Counted from the first letter of the stretch, positions 25,325-34,805 are shown. The stretch is 64,000 nucleotides of DNA from Geobacter sp. SVR (GCF_016865365.1 NZ_AP024469.1:797001-861000); one strand, 5' to 3'. Notes: generated by a model not told the origin, from the letters alone. Program-made: numbers and translations.

Positions 25325-26938
25325 ATGCAGAAAAAGAAACTGGCCCTGTCTGCAGCAGTAGCCGGTGCGATCGCCATGCTGGCGCTGCCCGCGCTGACTG
25401 TCGCAGTCAACAAGCCGGCCACCAAGGTGGCCAACGACGGCCGTGCCACGTGCTACGAGTGCCATGATGAGGTCAAGGTCATGAAAGAGGGCTCCAAGCA
25501 TGCCAAACTGGCCTGTACCGTTTGCCACGACAAACTGGATGCCCACGCCAAGGACCCGGAAAAGAACAAGCCCGGCACGGTCATCGACCAGGCTCTGTGC
25601 GGCAAGTGTCACAAGAACCAGATGGAGAGCTTCTACACCCTGAACCGCGATGGCGGTGCACGCAAGGAAAAGGGGGTGCCGACCGGTCGTTCACCCATGC
25701 AGGACAAGCTCCTGGCAGGTCACGGTTTCACCTTTGAGCACGACGAACCGCGCGCCCATGCCTTCATGGTAATCGATCAGTTTGCGGTGGACCGCTTCCA
25801 GGGGGGGCGCTACCAGTTCAAAGGGGGCTGGAAGAACATCGACAAGATGGGCAAGACCTGGGATGTGCTGGAGGACAAGGGTAAAGGGACCAAGCTGACC
25901 GAAACTGCCATGGCCGGCAATCCGACCTGCATCCAGTGCAAGACCTCCGACCATATACTCACCTGGAAGTTCATGGGTGACAAGGGGGGCAAATTCGACC
26001 GCACCTCCGATGTCAACGACGTGGCCAAGGCGACCAACAATCCGCTGGGCTGCATTCACTGCCACGATCCCCACGGCACGCAGCCCCGCGTGGTGAGGGA
26101 CGCACTGATCCAGGCCATCCAGAAGGATCCCAAGGGCAATATCTTCTCCAAGAACGGCGCCACTGACCTGAAGGTGGTCGATTTCCGCGGTTTCCGCAAG
26201 ATCGGTGTGATGAGCAAGACCGATTCGCGCATGATGTGCGCCCAGTGCCATGTGGAGTACAACTGCAATGCCGGCAGCCAGTGGAGCGACGGCAAGCCGG
26301 TCAAGTACGACGACCAGCGCACCAATCACTTCCCGCTCAAGAACTCTCTGCAACTGCTCAAGCACTACAAGGAGCTGGACTTCTTCGATTTCAAGCATGC
26401 AGTCACCGGTGCCCGCCTGATCAAATTTCAGCACCCCGAGGCCGAGACCTATGCCGGCAGTGTGCACGACAAGGCCGGCGTGCAGTGCCACCAGTGCCAC
26501 ATGCCCAAGATGAAGGGCAAGGATGGCAAGAGGTTCTCGACCCACGGCGTGGTCAAGCCCAAGCTGGCGGTCAAGGCCTCCTGCCTGGGGTGCCATACCG
26601 ACAGCACGGTCGAGAAAAAACTGTATGAAATCGAAACGATCGTCAACTATACCAAAGGTAAGATGCGCAAGGCGGAATACTGGCTGGGCCAGTTGATCGA
26701 CACCTATGCCGCGGCACAGCGTCTGGGCGTGGCTGAAAGCGTCCTGGCCCAGGCCCGCGAGAAGCATGAAGAGGCCCATGCCCTGTGGGAATACTGGACC
26801 GCCGAGAATTCCGACGGGTTCCACAACCCCTCGCTGGCCCGCGAGAGCCTGACCGGCTCCATTGCCGCCTCCAAGGCAGGCGTGAAGATCCTCAACGACG
26901 CCATGGCCGTGGCCAAGAAGGATGAGCCGAAGAAGTAG
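25325..26938 (+). CDS. octaheme ammonia-forming cytochrome c nitrite reductase (ONR)
   Basis: The 537-residue protein has a signal peptide and eight heme sites: CxxCH at 43, 64, 92, 243, 305, 388 and 420, and a catalytic CIQCK at 202-206. A lysine-ligated fourth heme after three N-terminal hemes is the pattern of Thioalkalivibrio octaheme nitrite reductase, not pentaheme NrfA. Downstream of heme 6, EYNC (Y312, C314) matches the Tyr-x-Cys pair that is cross-linked in that enzyme; NrfA has Tyr without the Cys. R143 (EPRAHA) and H370 (FQHPEAE) correspond to the other active-site residues. It should reduce nitrite to ammonium in the periplasm. No nrfH follows; a terminator does. Confidence 0.93.
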   Translation: MQKKKLALSAAVAGAIAMLALPALTVAVNKPATKVANDGRATCYECHDEVKVMKEGSKHAKLACTVCHDKLDAHAKDPEKNKPGTVIDQALCGKCHKNQMESFYTLNRDGGARKEKGVPTGRSPMQDKLLAGHGFTFEHDEPRAHAFMVIDQFAVDRFQGGRYQFKGGWKNIDKMGKTWDVLEDKGKGTKLTETAMAGNPTCIQCKTSDHILTWKFMGDKGGKFDRTSDVNDVAKATNNPLGCIHCHDPHGTQPRVVRDALIQAIQKDPKGNIFSKNGATDLKVVDFRGFRKIGVMSKTDSRMMCAQCHVEYNCNAGSQWSDGKPVKYDDQRTNHFPLKNSLQLLKHYKELDFFDFKHAVTGARLIKFQHPEAETYAGSVHDKAGVQCHQCHMPKMKGKDGKRFSTHGVVKPKLAVKASCLGCHTDSTVEKKLYEIETIVNYTKGKMRKAEYWLGQLIDTYAAAQRLGVAESVLAQAREKHEEAHALWEYWTAENSDGFHNPSLARESLTGSIAASKAGVKILNDAMAVAKKDEPKK

Positions 26939-26966
26939 GTTTCTGCGCCTTCGGATTCAACACGGA

Positions 26967-26995
26967 GTGCCCCGTTTCCTCGCGAGACGGGGCAC
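26967..26995 (+). terminator. intrinsic terminator after the octaheme reductase
   Basis: A 9-bp perfect stem GTGCCCCGT/ACGGGGCAC is followed directly by TTTTT, 28 bases after the stop codon. It closes the 17-kb nitrate block. Confidence 0.9.
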
Positions 26996-27024
26996 TTTTT
27001 GCGTGTATGGGTGCCGGAATACCA

Positions 27025-27052
27025 CTGACAAAAGATAAGGATATTTTATCAT
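27025..27052 (+). promoter_or_regulatory. possible sigma-70 promoter for the single-domain receiver
   Basis: CTGACA and TATCAT are spaced by 16 bases, about 50 bases before the ATG. The -10 region overlaps an inverted GATAA/TTATC pair that could be an operator. Confidence 0.4.
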
Positions 27053-27100
27053 CCTGTGGTAAGGTACGCGGGAAGCATACAACGGCGTAAGGGGACTGCC

Positions 27101-27499
27101 ATGAAGTGTCTGATAGTAGATGATGACGAGCTGAGCCGTCAGTTGATTGCAGAGGTTCTGCGGGAGGTGGCGACGAGTGAAATGGCTCCGAACGGAACGG
27201 AGGCGGTAAAGAAGTTCCGGGCGGCCATGCGGGCGGGAGATCCCTACGACCTGATCATTCTGGATATCATAATGCCGGGTATGGACGGACACGAAGCGGC
27301 CAAGGCCATTCGAGGCATCGAGCAGGAGCAGGGCCTGACGCCCGACAAGGGGGTCAGCATCATCGTGCTTTCCTGCCTGAACACCCCCAAGGATGTGATC
27401 GAATCCTACGTTTCGGCCCAATCAGCGGCTCACCTGGTCAAGCCGGTTTCCCACCAAAAATTGATGAAGTCCCTCAGAACACTGGAATTGGTGCCATAG
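27101..27499 (+). CDS. single-domain response regulator
   Basis: The 132-residue CheY-like receiver has acidic residues at the N-terminus (IVDDDE), the phosphoacceptor D55 in LIILDIIMPG and the conserved lysine in LVKP. No output domain is attached, so it acts through protein contact or phosphotransfer. An AAGGGG site precedes the ATG. It stands alone between the nitrate block and the convergent minus-strand operon; no link to nitrate control can be read from the sequence. Confidence 0.88.
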   Translation: MKCLIVDDDELSRQLIAEVLREVATSEMAPNGTEAVKKFRAAMRAGDPYDLIILDIIMPGMDGHEAAKAIRGIEQEQGLTPDKGVSIIVLSCLNTPKDVIESYVSAQSAAHLVKPVSHQKLMKSLRTLELVP

Positions 27500-27542
27500 T
27501 CTTCAGTTTTTTACACAGTGGCCCGAGGCGTGCAGGGATACC

Positions 27543-28718
27543 TCATGAATCGGGACTCTCCTCATCCGGCAATGCCCCGAACAGTATGATGAATTCGCTC
27601 CCTTTGCCCGGACTGCTTTCCACCCAGATGCTCCCTCCGAATGATTCGACCGCCAGCTTGCAGTAAGCCAGGCCGAGGCCTGCGCCGACCTGTGGTTGGC
27701 CGTTCCGACGCGATTGTACGAACCTCTCGAAAATATGTTCCTGGTCCTCTTCGGGAATGCCCGGACCGGTGTCTCTGACGCTTAGGCGCACCAAGTGGCG
27801 GTGCTCCGTCAGTGTCTGAAGATGGGCGGCCGCGTAGCGGGGGACTTCCGGCAGCTGCTGGCCGTCGGTTGGGAGCGCATGGCAGGAAATGGTGATCTCA
27901 CCGTCAGGGGGGGTGAATTTCAGTGCATTTCCGACCAGATTGGCAATGATCCTGGAAAACGCGCTGCGGTCGACTTCGATCATCGGCAGCTCCTGGTCCA
28001 GGTCAACGTTCAGTGTGACCGATTCCTGCTGGGCCAGGGCGGCGAATCTTCCGGAAGCCGCCAGGATCGTTTCCTGCGGACTGCAGGGGCGGATGTTCAT
28101 GCTGGTCCGCCCTGCTTCGAAGCGATGGATGTCGAGCAGGTTGTCGATCATCCCGACCACTTCGTTGCAGCTGTCGATGGCTGACTGAAGATATTCGACC
28201 TGTTCGGAATTGACCGGTCCCAGGCGCCCCTCGCGAATGATGTCGATGGACCCGATCACCGCTGTAATCGGGTTCTTCAGATCATGGGAGAGCATCGAGA
28301 CGAAGTCGTCCTTTTCCCGCTCCAGCCGTTGTTTTTCAATGAGCGTCCGGCGGAAGTCAATGGCCCGCTCCACCCGCTGGAGCACATCGCTCAGATCAAA
28401 GGGCTTGGCAACGTAGTCCAGGGCTCCGCTGCGCATGCACTCCACGGCCAGGCTTTCGCTGCCATGGGCCGTCATCATCATCACCGCCACATCGCTGCCC
28501 GAGGAGCGGATCAGCTCGAGCACCTGGATGCCGCTGATGCCCGGCATCCTGATGTCCAGCAGCACCAGCGAAAACTGACCCTCCGGCAGCATTGCCATAC
28601 AGGTCTCCCCGTCCATTGCCCAGTCGGTAACATATCCGGCTTCCTCCAGGTGCAGCTTGAGGATCTGGGCGATATCCGGCTCATCGTCGACGATCAGGAT
28701 ACGGGCTGGTTTCAGCAT
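27543..28718 (-). CDS. receiver-histidine kinase protein
   Basis: The 391-residue protein carries an N-terminal receiver (D55 in LVLLDIRMPG), a coiled linker (about 115-138), HisKA with H145 in SMLSHDLKNP, and a complete HATPase_c (DTGPGIPEEDQ, GAGLGLAYCK). There are no membrane segments, so it is a cytoplasmic kinase driven by an upstream phosphodonor, a layout common in Geobacter. It starts 4 bp after ispD and is the last gene of gntR-selA-ispD-kinase. Its output partner is not evident. Confidence 0.9.
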   Translation of the reverse strand: MLKPARILIVDDEPDIAQILKLHLEEAGYVTDWAMDGETCMAMLPEGQFSLVLLDIRMPGISGIQVLELIRSSGSDVAVMMMTAHGSESLAVECMRSGALDYVAKPFDLSDVLQRVERAIDFRRTLIEKQRLEREKDDFVSMLSHDLKNPITAVIGSIDIIREGRLGPVNSEQVEYLQSAIDSCNEVVGMIDNLLDIHRFEAGRTSMNIRPCSPQETILAASGRFAALAQQESVTLNVDLDQELPMIEVDRSAFSRIIANLVGNALKFTPPDGEITISCHALPTDGQQLPEVPRYAAAHLQTLTEHRHLVRLSVRDTGPGIPEEDQEHIFERFVQSRRNGQPQVGAGLGLAYCKLAVESFGGSIWVESSPGKGSEFIILFGALPDEESPDS

Positions 28719-28722
28719 GATT

Positions 28723-29439
28723 TTACGCTCCGGATGATTGATAGGCGGCCAGGAAGGCTTCCGCCAGAACCAGATCTTCAGGCGTGGTGATCTTGATGTT
28801 GCGGTAATCCCCCGGCACGATCCTGATGGGGCTCCCCTGGCGTTCGATCAGGGAGGCGTCGTCGGTGCCGATGAAACCCTCTTGTTCGGCCCGGCAATGG
28901 GCCTGATAGATCAGGTCGAAACGGAAGGACTGCGGGGTCTGGGCCTGCCAGAGTGTTTCCCGGGCAGGGGTTTCCACCACCAGGCCATCCCGGACGATCT
29001 TGACCGTGTCCTTGGCCGGAACCGCCACCAGCGCCCCTTCGCCGGTGCGGGCCACCTCAATGGAGGCCTGCAGCAGCCCGGCGGGAATGAGCGGCCTGAC
29101 CCCGTCGTGAATCAGCACCACATCCTCCCCGGCAGCATGGCGTTCGAGATACCTGAGGCCGTTCATGACCGAATGCTGACGTTCCTTGCCACCGGCCACA
29201 ATGTCCATCACCTTGCGGAATCCGCACGCTTCCACTACCTGCTCGCGGCAGTAGGAGATCTCGTCGGCCGGAATCACCAGGCAGATGCCATCGATCAGTG
29301 GCGACTGCTCGAAAACGGCAATGGTGCGGGCGATGATCGGCAGGCCATTCAGTTGCAGGTATTGCTTGTTGATCGATGCACCCATGCGTTTTCCCATGCC
29401 TGCAGCGGGAATCAGGGCGAACGACTTGGCTGATGTCAT
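28723..29439 (-). CDS. ispD: 2-C-methyl-D-erythritol 4-phosphate cytidylyltransferase
   Basis: The 238-residue nucleotidyltransferase of the MEP isoprenoid pathway has the CTP-binding signature [17 protein letters not shown] and WQAQTPQSF, then GTDDASLIE. It overlaps selA by 4 bp (ATGA). The common partner ispF is not visible; the next gene downstream is a kinase instead. Confidence 0.95.
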   Translation of the reverse strand: MTSAKSFALIPAAGMGKRMGASINKQYLQLNGLPIIARTIAVFEQSPLIDGICLVIPADEISYCREQVVEACGFRKVMDIVAGGKERQHSVMNGLRYLERHAAGEDVVLIHDGVRPLIPAGLLQASIEVARTGEGALVAVPAKDTVKIVRDGLVVETPARETLWQAQTPQSFRFDLIYQAHCRAEQEGFIGTDDASLIERQGSPIRIVPGDYRNIKITTPEDLVLAEAFLAAYQSSGA

Positions 29440-30857
29440 CGTTTCTCCTGTGTCAGAAAATCTGCCGCTTCAGCCAGGGAAGCGCCTAGGGAAACGATAT
29501 CACGATCAAGAATGGTACGCACGTCCAAAAGAAAACGGTCGCGGTGGATCCGGCCGATGACAGGGGTGCCGGCCCGGCGCAGGGCTGCCTCGATCCGTTG
29601 GGGCGCAGCCGAAGCAATCTGCACTTCGATCAGGGTGGTGGGCAATTGCAGCAGCGGAAAGGAGCCGCCACCGGCGCTGGACTCTCCCTGCTGTTTGCGG
29701 AGTTCGACAACAGGAGGCAACCCGCGCCGGAGCCTGCGGATGATCTGGGTGGCCCGCGCAGACAGTTCCCCGGCCGGCATGGTCAGCATCCTCAGGGTGG
29801 GAATCTCCCGCAGGGCGCGCTGTTCGTCGCGGTAGAGCCGGAGGGTCGCCTCCAGTGCGGCCAGAGAGAGCTTGTCCATGCGGATGGCGCGCAGCAGGGG
29901 ATGCCGCTTCATCGGTTCCACCAGGCTGCGTTTGCCGGCAATGATACCGGCCTGAGGGCCCCCTAGGAGCTTGTCGCCGCTGAAGGTGACCACATCGGCG
30001 CCAGTCTCCAGATAACGGGCGATGGTCGGTTCGCCGGCAATGCCGTAGGGAGCCAGGTCCACCAGGCAGCCGCTGCCGGCGTCCAGCATGACCGGTATGC
30101 CCTTTTCCCTGCCCAGTACTGCCAGCTCTTCGATCGAGGTGTCTGCTGTGAAACCGACCACGGCGAAATTGCTGGTATGCACTTTGAGAAAGAGGGCGGT
30201 TGCCTCGGAGGCGGCTGCCTGAAAGTCACGGAGGTGGGTACGGTTGGTGGTGCCTACCTCCACCAGCGCTGCGCCGCTCTGGCGCATGACATCGGGGATG
30301 CGGAAGGAACCGCCGATTTCCACCAGCTCTCCCCGGGAGAGGACCACCTCGCGGCCGATAGCCAGCGTGGAGAGGGCCAGGATTACGGCGGCAGCGTTGT
30401 TGTTCACCACCAGGGCCGCTTCTGCGCCGGTCAGCTCGCAGATCAACCCTTCCACGTGCGCGTTGCGTTTGCCCCGTGCGCCGTCCTGCAGATCGTATTC
30501 CAGGTTGCAGTAGCCACCGGAAATCTCCAGCATCGCCTTTTCGGCCTGAACCGCCAGAGGGGCGCGCCCCAGGTTGGTATGCACCACCACGCCGGTGCCG
30601 TTGATAACGGAGCGCAGGCTGTGGGTGCTGCGCCGGGCAAGGCCGGATTCGATGGATGCGATCAGGGCGGATCGGTCATCCGGAGCGCCGGCCCGGCCGG
30701 AGCGGACCTCTTCCCTCAGTTCGGCCAGGGCCAGCCGCACAGCCGCGATCACCTCGGCACGGGGATGCGCCGCCAGCAGAGGGGCCATCTCGGGCCATGC
30801 CAGCAATCGGTCGACCTTGGGGATCGCCTTCAGTATCTCCTGGATTCGGGCGGACAT
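29436..30857 (-). CDS. selA: L-seryl-tRNA(Sec) selenium transferase
   Basis: The 473-residue PLP enzyme converts Ser-tRNA(Sec) to Sec-tRNA(Sec). The PLP lysine is K296 in [14 protein letters not shown], and [16 protein letters not shown] near residues 86-100 is characteristic. The start at 30857 is the first Met of the SelA family and lies one base after the gntR stop. selB, selD and tRNA(Sec) are not in the window, so selenoprotein synthesis is implied but not completed here. Confidence 0.95.
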   Translation of the reverse strand: MSARIQEILKAIPKVDRLLAWPEMAPLLAAHPRAEVIAAVRLALAELREEVRSGRAGAPDDRSALIASIESGLARRSTHSLRSVINGTGVVVHTNLGRAPLAVQAEKAMLEISGGYCNLEYDLQDGARGKRNAHVEGLICELTGAEAALVVNNNAAAVILALSTLAIGREVVLSRGELVEIGGSFRIPDVMRQSGAALVEVGTTNRTHLRDFQAAASEATALFLKVHTSNFAVVGFTADTSIEELAVLGREKGIPVMLDAGSGCLVDLAPYGIAGEPTIARYLETGADVVTFSGDKLLGGPQAGIIAGKRSLVEPMKRHPLLRAIRMDKLSLAALEATLRLYRDEQRALREIPTLRMLTMPAGELSARATQIIRRLRRGLPPVVELRKQQGESSAGGGSFPLLQLPTTLIEVQIASAAPQRIEAALRRAGTPVIGRIHRDRFLLDVRTILDRDIVSLGASLAEAADFLTQEKR

Positions 30858-30858
30858 G

Positions 30859-31593
30859 CTAGAGGTCGATCTGCGGCGCCGAGGCCATGGCCGGGAGGCC
30901 TTCGCTGCCGCCAACGGCAAGTCCCTTGCCGGATATCACGATGTTTTTTCCATCCATCAGCACCTTGCCGCCATATTCGGCATTTTTGCGCACCAACGAT
31001 TCGGCGGCCTCGGCGTCCCGCTTCCGAAAGGCTTCGATGATCTTTTCATGTTCCATGACCGAAATCTTCATCCTGCCGGGCAGGCTGAGCGACATCAGGC
31101 GCAGGCGCTGGAAGCGGGTCACCACACTGGTGATCAGTTCGCGCAGCTTGTCGTTGTCGGCGGCTTTGATGAACAGGTCGTGAAAATCGCTGTGGATTTT
31201 GAAGAAGGTCTTGATGTCGTTCTGTTCGGCCAATTCCGAGAGCCGGACGTTGATGGCCTGGAGCCGGTCAAGTTCCTTGCCGGTCAGCTTTTCGCAGGCC
31301 CGCCGGGCAGCATAGCCTTCCAGAATGCTCTTGATGGCATAAAATTCCTCCACATCCTTCTGGCTGAATTCGCTCACCACTGCACCCCGGCGTGGGATGA
31401 CCGTCAGGTACCCTTCCGATTCGAGCTGGCGGAAGGCCTCCCGAATGGGAGTGCGGCTGATGCCGTACCGCTCGGCGAGTTCGGGTTCGGAAACCCTGCT
31501 GCCTGCCTTGAGCGAGCCGGAAATGATTGCATCCCGAATATTTTCAAGGATCTTTTCACGCAAGGTAAGATGTTTTTCCATGGGCTTTTTCAT
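30859..31593 (-). CDS. GntR-family (FadR/FCD) transcriptional regulator
   Basis: The 244-residue protein has a winged helix-turn-helix (about 10-75; LAERYGISRTPIREAFRQLESEGYL) and an all-helical FCD ligand domain. HSDFHDLF and MEHEKIIEAF may hold metal-binding acidic and His residues. The FCD subfamily usually senses organic acids. It heads the operon with selA and ispD, an odd pairing, and probably represses its own promoter. Confidence 0.88.
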   Translation of the reverse strand: MKKPMEKHLTLREKILENIRDAIISGSLKAGSRVSEPELAERYGISRTPIREAFRQLESEGYLTVIPRRGAVVSEFSQKDVEEFYAIKSILEGYAARRACEKLTGKELDRLQAINVRLSELAEQNDIKTFFKIHSDFHDLFIKAADNDKLRELITSVVTRFQRLRLMSLSLPGRMKISVMEHEKIIEAFRKRDAEAAESLVRKNAEYGGKVLMDGKNIVISGKGLAVGGSEGLPAMASAPQIDL

Positions 31594-31624
31594 GCGCAGG
31601 CTGCTCCTGGATAAATTTTTCGCA

Positions 31625-31640
31625 TTGTATACTGTATGCA
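31625..31640. promoter_or_regulatory. candidate operator/promoter of the gntR-selA operon
   Basis: TTGTATACTGTATGCA, 32 bases upstream of the gntR start, combines a GTATAC palindrome with a second TGTATGC half. GntR-family operators often centre on such GTATAC-type palindromes, so autoregulation is plausible. The call rests on similarity only. Confidence 0.35.
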
Positions 31641-31817
31641 GGGATTGTCAACTCTAAGCTCATGGTTTTACGGAAGTATCATGTTGGCTATCGCATACTG
31701 ATCATGCGTTTTGCGGCCCTTTGGGCGTGCGGTTTACGCCGGTGTGTGAGCCGGTGCCAATCATCCCTTGAATTTTGACGTTTCAGCGGGTAATCTGCAC
31801 CGCATTCGAGGAGAGAC

Positions 31818-32870
31818 ATGGACCCGGTACGGCACCTTAAAATCTCAATGCTGGTCCTGTTGCTGCTGGTTTCGACCGGTATCTTCGGCTATATGACCAT
31901 CGAACATTGGCGCTTTCTGGATGCCCTTTATATGACCGTCATCACGCTGGGCACGGTGGGGTTCCGGGAGGTGCACGACCTGTCGGACAGCGGCAAGGTC
32001 TTCACCATGGTGCTGGTGGTCGTCGGCGTCAGCGTGATCGGCTATATCGTGGGCAGCCTGGCGCAGATCATGTTCGAGGGGCAGATCCAGCGGGTGATGG
32101 GGAGGAACAAGGTGGAAAAGATGATCAAGAACCTGAAGGGGCACTACATCATCTGCGGCTTCGGTCGGATCGGCTCCCTGATCTGCAAGGAATTCAAGGC
32201 CAACAAGGTCGATTTCGTGGTGGTGGAAAAGGATGCCGAAACAGCGGAAAAGCTGCATGAGGAGGGCTACCTCTACATGCGGGGCGACGCCACCATGGAC
32301 GAGGCGCTGCTCAAGGCCGGCATCAGGAACGCCAGGGGATTGATCTCCGTGGTGACCTCGGATACCGAAAATGTCTATATCACCCTGACCGCCCGTGGAT
32401 TGAATCCCGATCTCTACATCCTGGCCCGTTCCGGCGAAGAGGGCTCTGACATCAAGCTCAAACGGGCCGGCGCCAACAAGGTGGTGTCCCCCTACATCAT
32501 CGGCGGCACCAGGATGGCCCAGTCCATCCTGCGCCCCAATGTGGTAGATTTCATCGAAATAGCTACCGGCAGCGAGCATCTGGACCTGCAGATGGAAGAA
32601 ATCACCATCCCGGAACACTCGGCCTTTGCGGGCGAAACGCTGGTGAGTTCGGGATTCAGAAGGGAAACCGGTGTGATCATCATCGGTATCAAGAAAGATC
32701 ACGGAAAAATGGTATTCAATCCTCATTCGCAGGCCAGGATCGAGGCCGGCGATACCCTGATTGTTTTGGGGGAGCCATCGGCAGTCGTCAAACTGGAAGA
32801 ACTGGTGGCATGCCCGGCCTCGGACGGCCTGATCATGCAACACCAAAAGGAGAATACCAGCCATGCATGA
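31818..32870 (+). CDS. two-helix potassium channel with RCK domains (GsuK/MthK-like)
   Basis: The 350-residue protein has two membrane helices (about 8-27 and 61-84) around a pore loop with filter TLGTVGF (43-49), a variant of TVGYG. An RCK N-domain (HYIICGFGRIG at 106-116, Rossmann type) and a C-terminal RCK-C/TrkA-C domain (about 250-340) follow. This is the layout of the Geobacter channel GsuK, gated by ligands at the RCK ring. Its stop overlaps the next gene by 8 bp. A second K+ system, kdp, lies 5 kb away. Confidence 0.9.
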   Translation: MDPVRHLKISMLVLLLLVSTGIFGYMTIEHWRFLDALYMTVITLGTVGFREVHDLSDSGKVFTMVLVVVGVSVIGYIVGSLAQIMFEGQIQRVMGRNKVEKMIKNLKGHYIICGFGRIGSLICKEFKANKVDFVVVEKDAETAEKLHEEGYLYMRGDATMDEALLKAGIRNARGLISVVTSDTENVYITLTARGLNPDLYILARSGEEGSDIKLKRAGANKVVSPYIIGGTRMAQSILRPNVVDFIEIATGSEHLDLQMEEITIPEHSAFAGETLVSSGFRRETGVIIIGIKKDHGKMVFNPHSQARIEAGDTLIVLGEPSAVVKLEELVACPASDGLIMQHQKENTSHA

Positions 32871-33630
32871 ACGCGTCCATGCCCACGTCCCCTATCTGCG
32901 CCTGTCCGACCAGCTGGAACATATCATCCGGCAGCGCATCAACCCCGAAATAGCCTTTTCGGCCGAAGGCCTGGACCTCCTGGCAGGGGAGGAGCTAACG
33001 GCACAGGCCCGCCTGCTGCACACCGCCGGGCTGGCAACCACCATCCACGCGCCGTTTCTGGACCTGAATCCGGGCGCGCTGGATCACACCATTCGTGAGG
33101 CAACCCGCCTGCGCTTCCGGCAGACGTTCCAGGCCGCCAGGATACTGCAGCCGCGTGCGATCGTGTTTCATCCCGGCTACGACGACCTGCGGTACGGGGA
33201 CAAGCGCATGGCCTGGCTGGAGAACAGCGTCGATTTCTGGCGCGAGTTCATCCCGATTGCCCGGGAGATCGGCTGTACGATTGCCGTGGAAAACATCTTC
33301 GAGAAGGAACCTTCGACCCTGCACGCCCTGCTGGAGACGGTCGACGATCCCTGTTTCCGCCACTGCTTCGATGTGGGCCACTGGAACATGTTCACCACCG
33401 TTACCATGGAAGACTGGTTTGCCGAGCTTGGCCCGTTTCTGGCCGAGGTGCATGTGCACGATAATCACGGCCAGGCCGACGAGCATCTGCCGCTGGGAGA
33501 GGGGGAGATCGATTTCGACCTGCTGTTCGGCCTGGTCGGTCACTACGCCCCCCATGCTATCCTGACCATCGAGGCCCATACTCCTGAGCGCCTCGAACGG
33601 GCGCTCAGGAATATCCGTACATACGTATGA
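32863..33630 (+). CDS. sugar-phosphate isomerase/epimerase-family TIM barrel
   Basis: The 255-residue protein belongs to the xylose isomerase-like/AP-endonuclease-2 family. Likely metal ligands are in FHPGYDD, IAVENIFE, CFDVGHWN and VHVHDNHGQADEHLPLGEGEIDF. The substrate cannot be named. It overlaps the potassium channel gene by 8 bp, so the two are cotranscribed, although no functional link is known. Confidence 0.8.
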   Translation: MHERVHAHVPYLRLSDQLEHIIRQRINPEIAFSAEGLDLLAGEELTAQARLLHTAGLATTIHAPFLDLNPGALDHTIREATRLRFRQTFQAARILQPRAIVFHPGYDDLRYGDKRMAWLENSVDFWREFIPIAREIGCTIAVENIFEKEPSTLHALLETVDDPCFRHCFDVGHWNMFTTVTMEDWFAELGPFLAEVHVHDNHGQADEHLPLGEGEIDFDLLFGLVGHYAPHAILTIEAHTPERLERALRNIRTYV

Positions 33631-33801
33631 ATTGATTCCAGACCAAAAGTATTCGAACAGGGATACACAGGATAAAAACCGGGAGTGATCGCCAAAATTA
33701 TTTAGCGGCCACGATCGTACCGATGAGATTTTCATCCCGCACATTCTGTCCATCTCTGTAAATTATCTCGGCAGCAATTTCATTCCCAGTAAGGAGTATC
33801 G

Positions 33802-34794
33802 ATGTCAGAAACTATTCTTGTCACCGGCGGCTGCGGCTATATCGGCAGTCACGTCATTCGTCAACTCAGTGAGGCAGGGCGCAGGGTGGTGGTATTCGAC
33901 AACCTCTCCACCGGTTTTCGCGATGCCCTGGTCCACGGCGAGGAACTGATCGAGGGGGACCTGTCCGACCGGGACGTCCTGGAGGCCGCCTTTCAGCGGC
34001 ATAGCTTCGACACGGTGCTGCACTTTGCCGCTGCCATCATCGCCCCGGAGTCGGTCTCGTTGCCGCTGAAATACTACGGCAACAATACCCGTAACACCCT
34101 CGGACTGCTGGAAACCTGCATAAAGCACGGCGTCAAGCGCTTCATCTTCTCCAGCACCGCTGCGGTCTACGGCATTCCCGAGGGGGGCGTGGCAGCGGAG
34201 GAGAGCCCGCTGGCACCGATCAACCCTTACGGCACTTCCAAGCTGATGAGCGAGTGGATGCTGCGGGACGTATCGGCGGCCCACGACATGAAGTACGTGG
34301 CCCTGCGCTACTTCAACGTGGCCGGCGCCGATCCGCAGGCACGCATGGGGCAGCGTACCCCCGAGGCGACCCACCTGATCAAAGTGGCCTGTCAGGCCGC
34401 GCTGGGGATGCGGGAAAGCGTCGGCATCTACGGCACCGACTACCCCACCCCTGACGGCACCGGCATCCGCGATTATATCCATGTTGAGGATCTGGCTTCA
34501 GCCCACCTGCATGCCCTGGAATACCTGGAGCGGGGCGGGGAGCCGACCGTCATGAATGTGGGCTATGGCCGCGGCAGCAGCGTGCGGGAGGTGCTGGAGG
34601 TGGTCAGGGAGGTCAGCGGTGTAAACTTCCCGATAATAGAGGCCGAACGCCGGCCGGGCGATCCCGCCTCGCTGGTGGCGCGGGCCGAACGGATCGGGCG
34701 CCTGACCGGATGGCAGCCGCGTTACGACGATCTCCGCACCATCGTGGCCGATGCCTGGAGATGGGAACGCACCCTTGCCGGACAGGGACGGTAG
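33802..34794 (+). CDS. galE: UDP-glucose 4-epimerase
   Basis: The 330-residue short-chain dehydrogenase has NAD-binding GGCGYIGS at the N-terminus, the catalytic Ser-Ser-Thr region FSSTAAVYG, the YxxxK pair in NPYGTSK, and GTGIRDYIHVEDLA. It interconverts UDP-glucose and UDP-galactose for surface polysaccharide. A GGAG site precedes the start. The LysR gene begins 11 bp after its stop. Confidence 0.92.
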   Translation: MSETILVTGGCGYIGSHVIRQLSEAGRRVVVFDNLSTGFRDALVHGEELIEGDLSDRDVLEAAFQRHSFDTVLHFAAAIIAPESVSLPLKYYGNNTRNTLGLLETCIKHGVKRFIFSSTAAVYGIPEGGVAAEESPLAPINPYGTSKLMSEWMLRDVSAAHDMKYVALRYFNVAGADPQARMGQRTPEATHLIKVACQAALGMRESVGIYGTDYPTPDGTGIRDYIHVEDLASAHLHALEYLERGGEPTVMNVGYGRGSSVREVLEVVREVSGVNFPIIEAERRPGDPASLVARAERIGRLTGWQPRYDDLRTIVADAWRWERTLAGQGR

Positions 34795-34805
34795 GGAGAT
34801 CGCCG

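Noticed and set aside
25325-26938. Annotation as pentaheme NrfA
   Set aside because: Eight heme motifs with the lysine-ligated one in fourth place, plus the Tyr-x-Cys pair, fit octaheme nitrite reductase.
29436-30857. In-frame TGA selenocysteine codons in the genes near selA
   Set aside because: All neighbouring genes are complete with ordinary stops; no Cys-to-TGA position was noticed.
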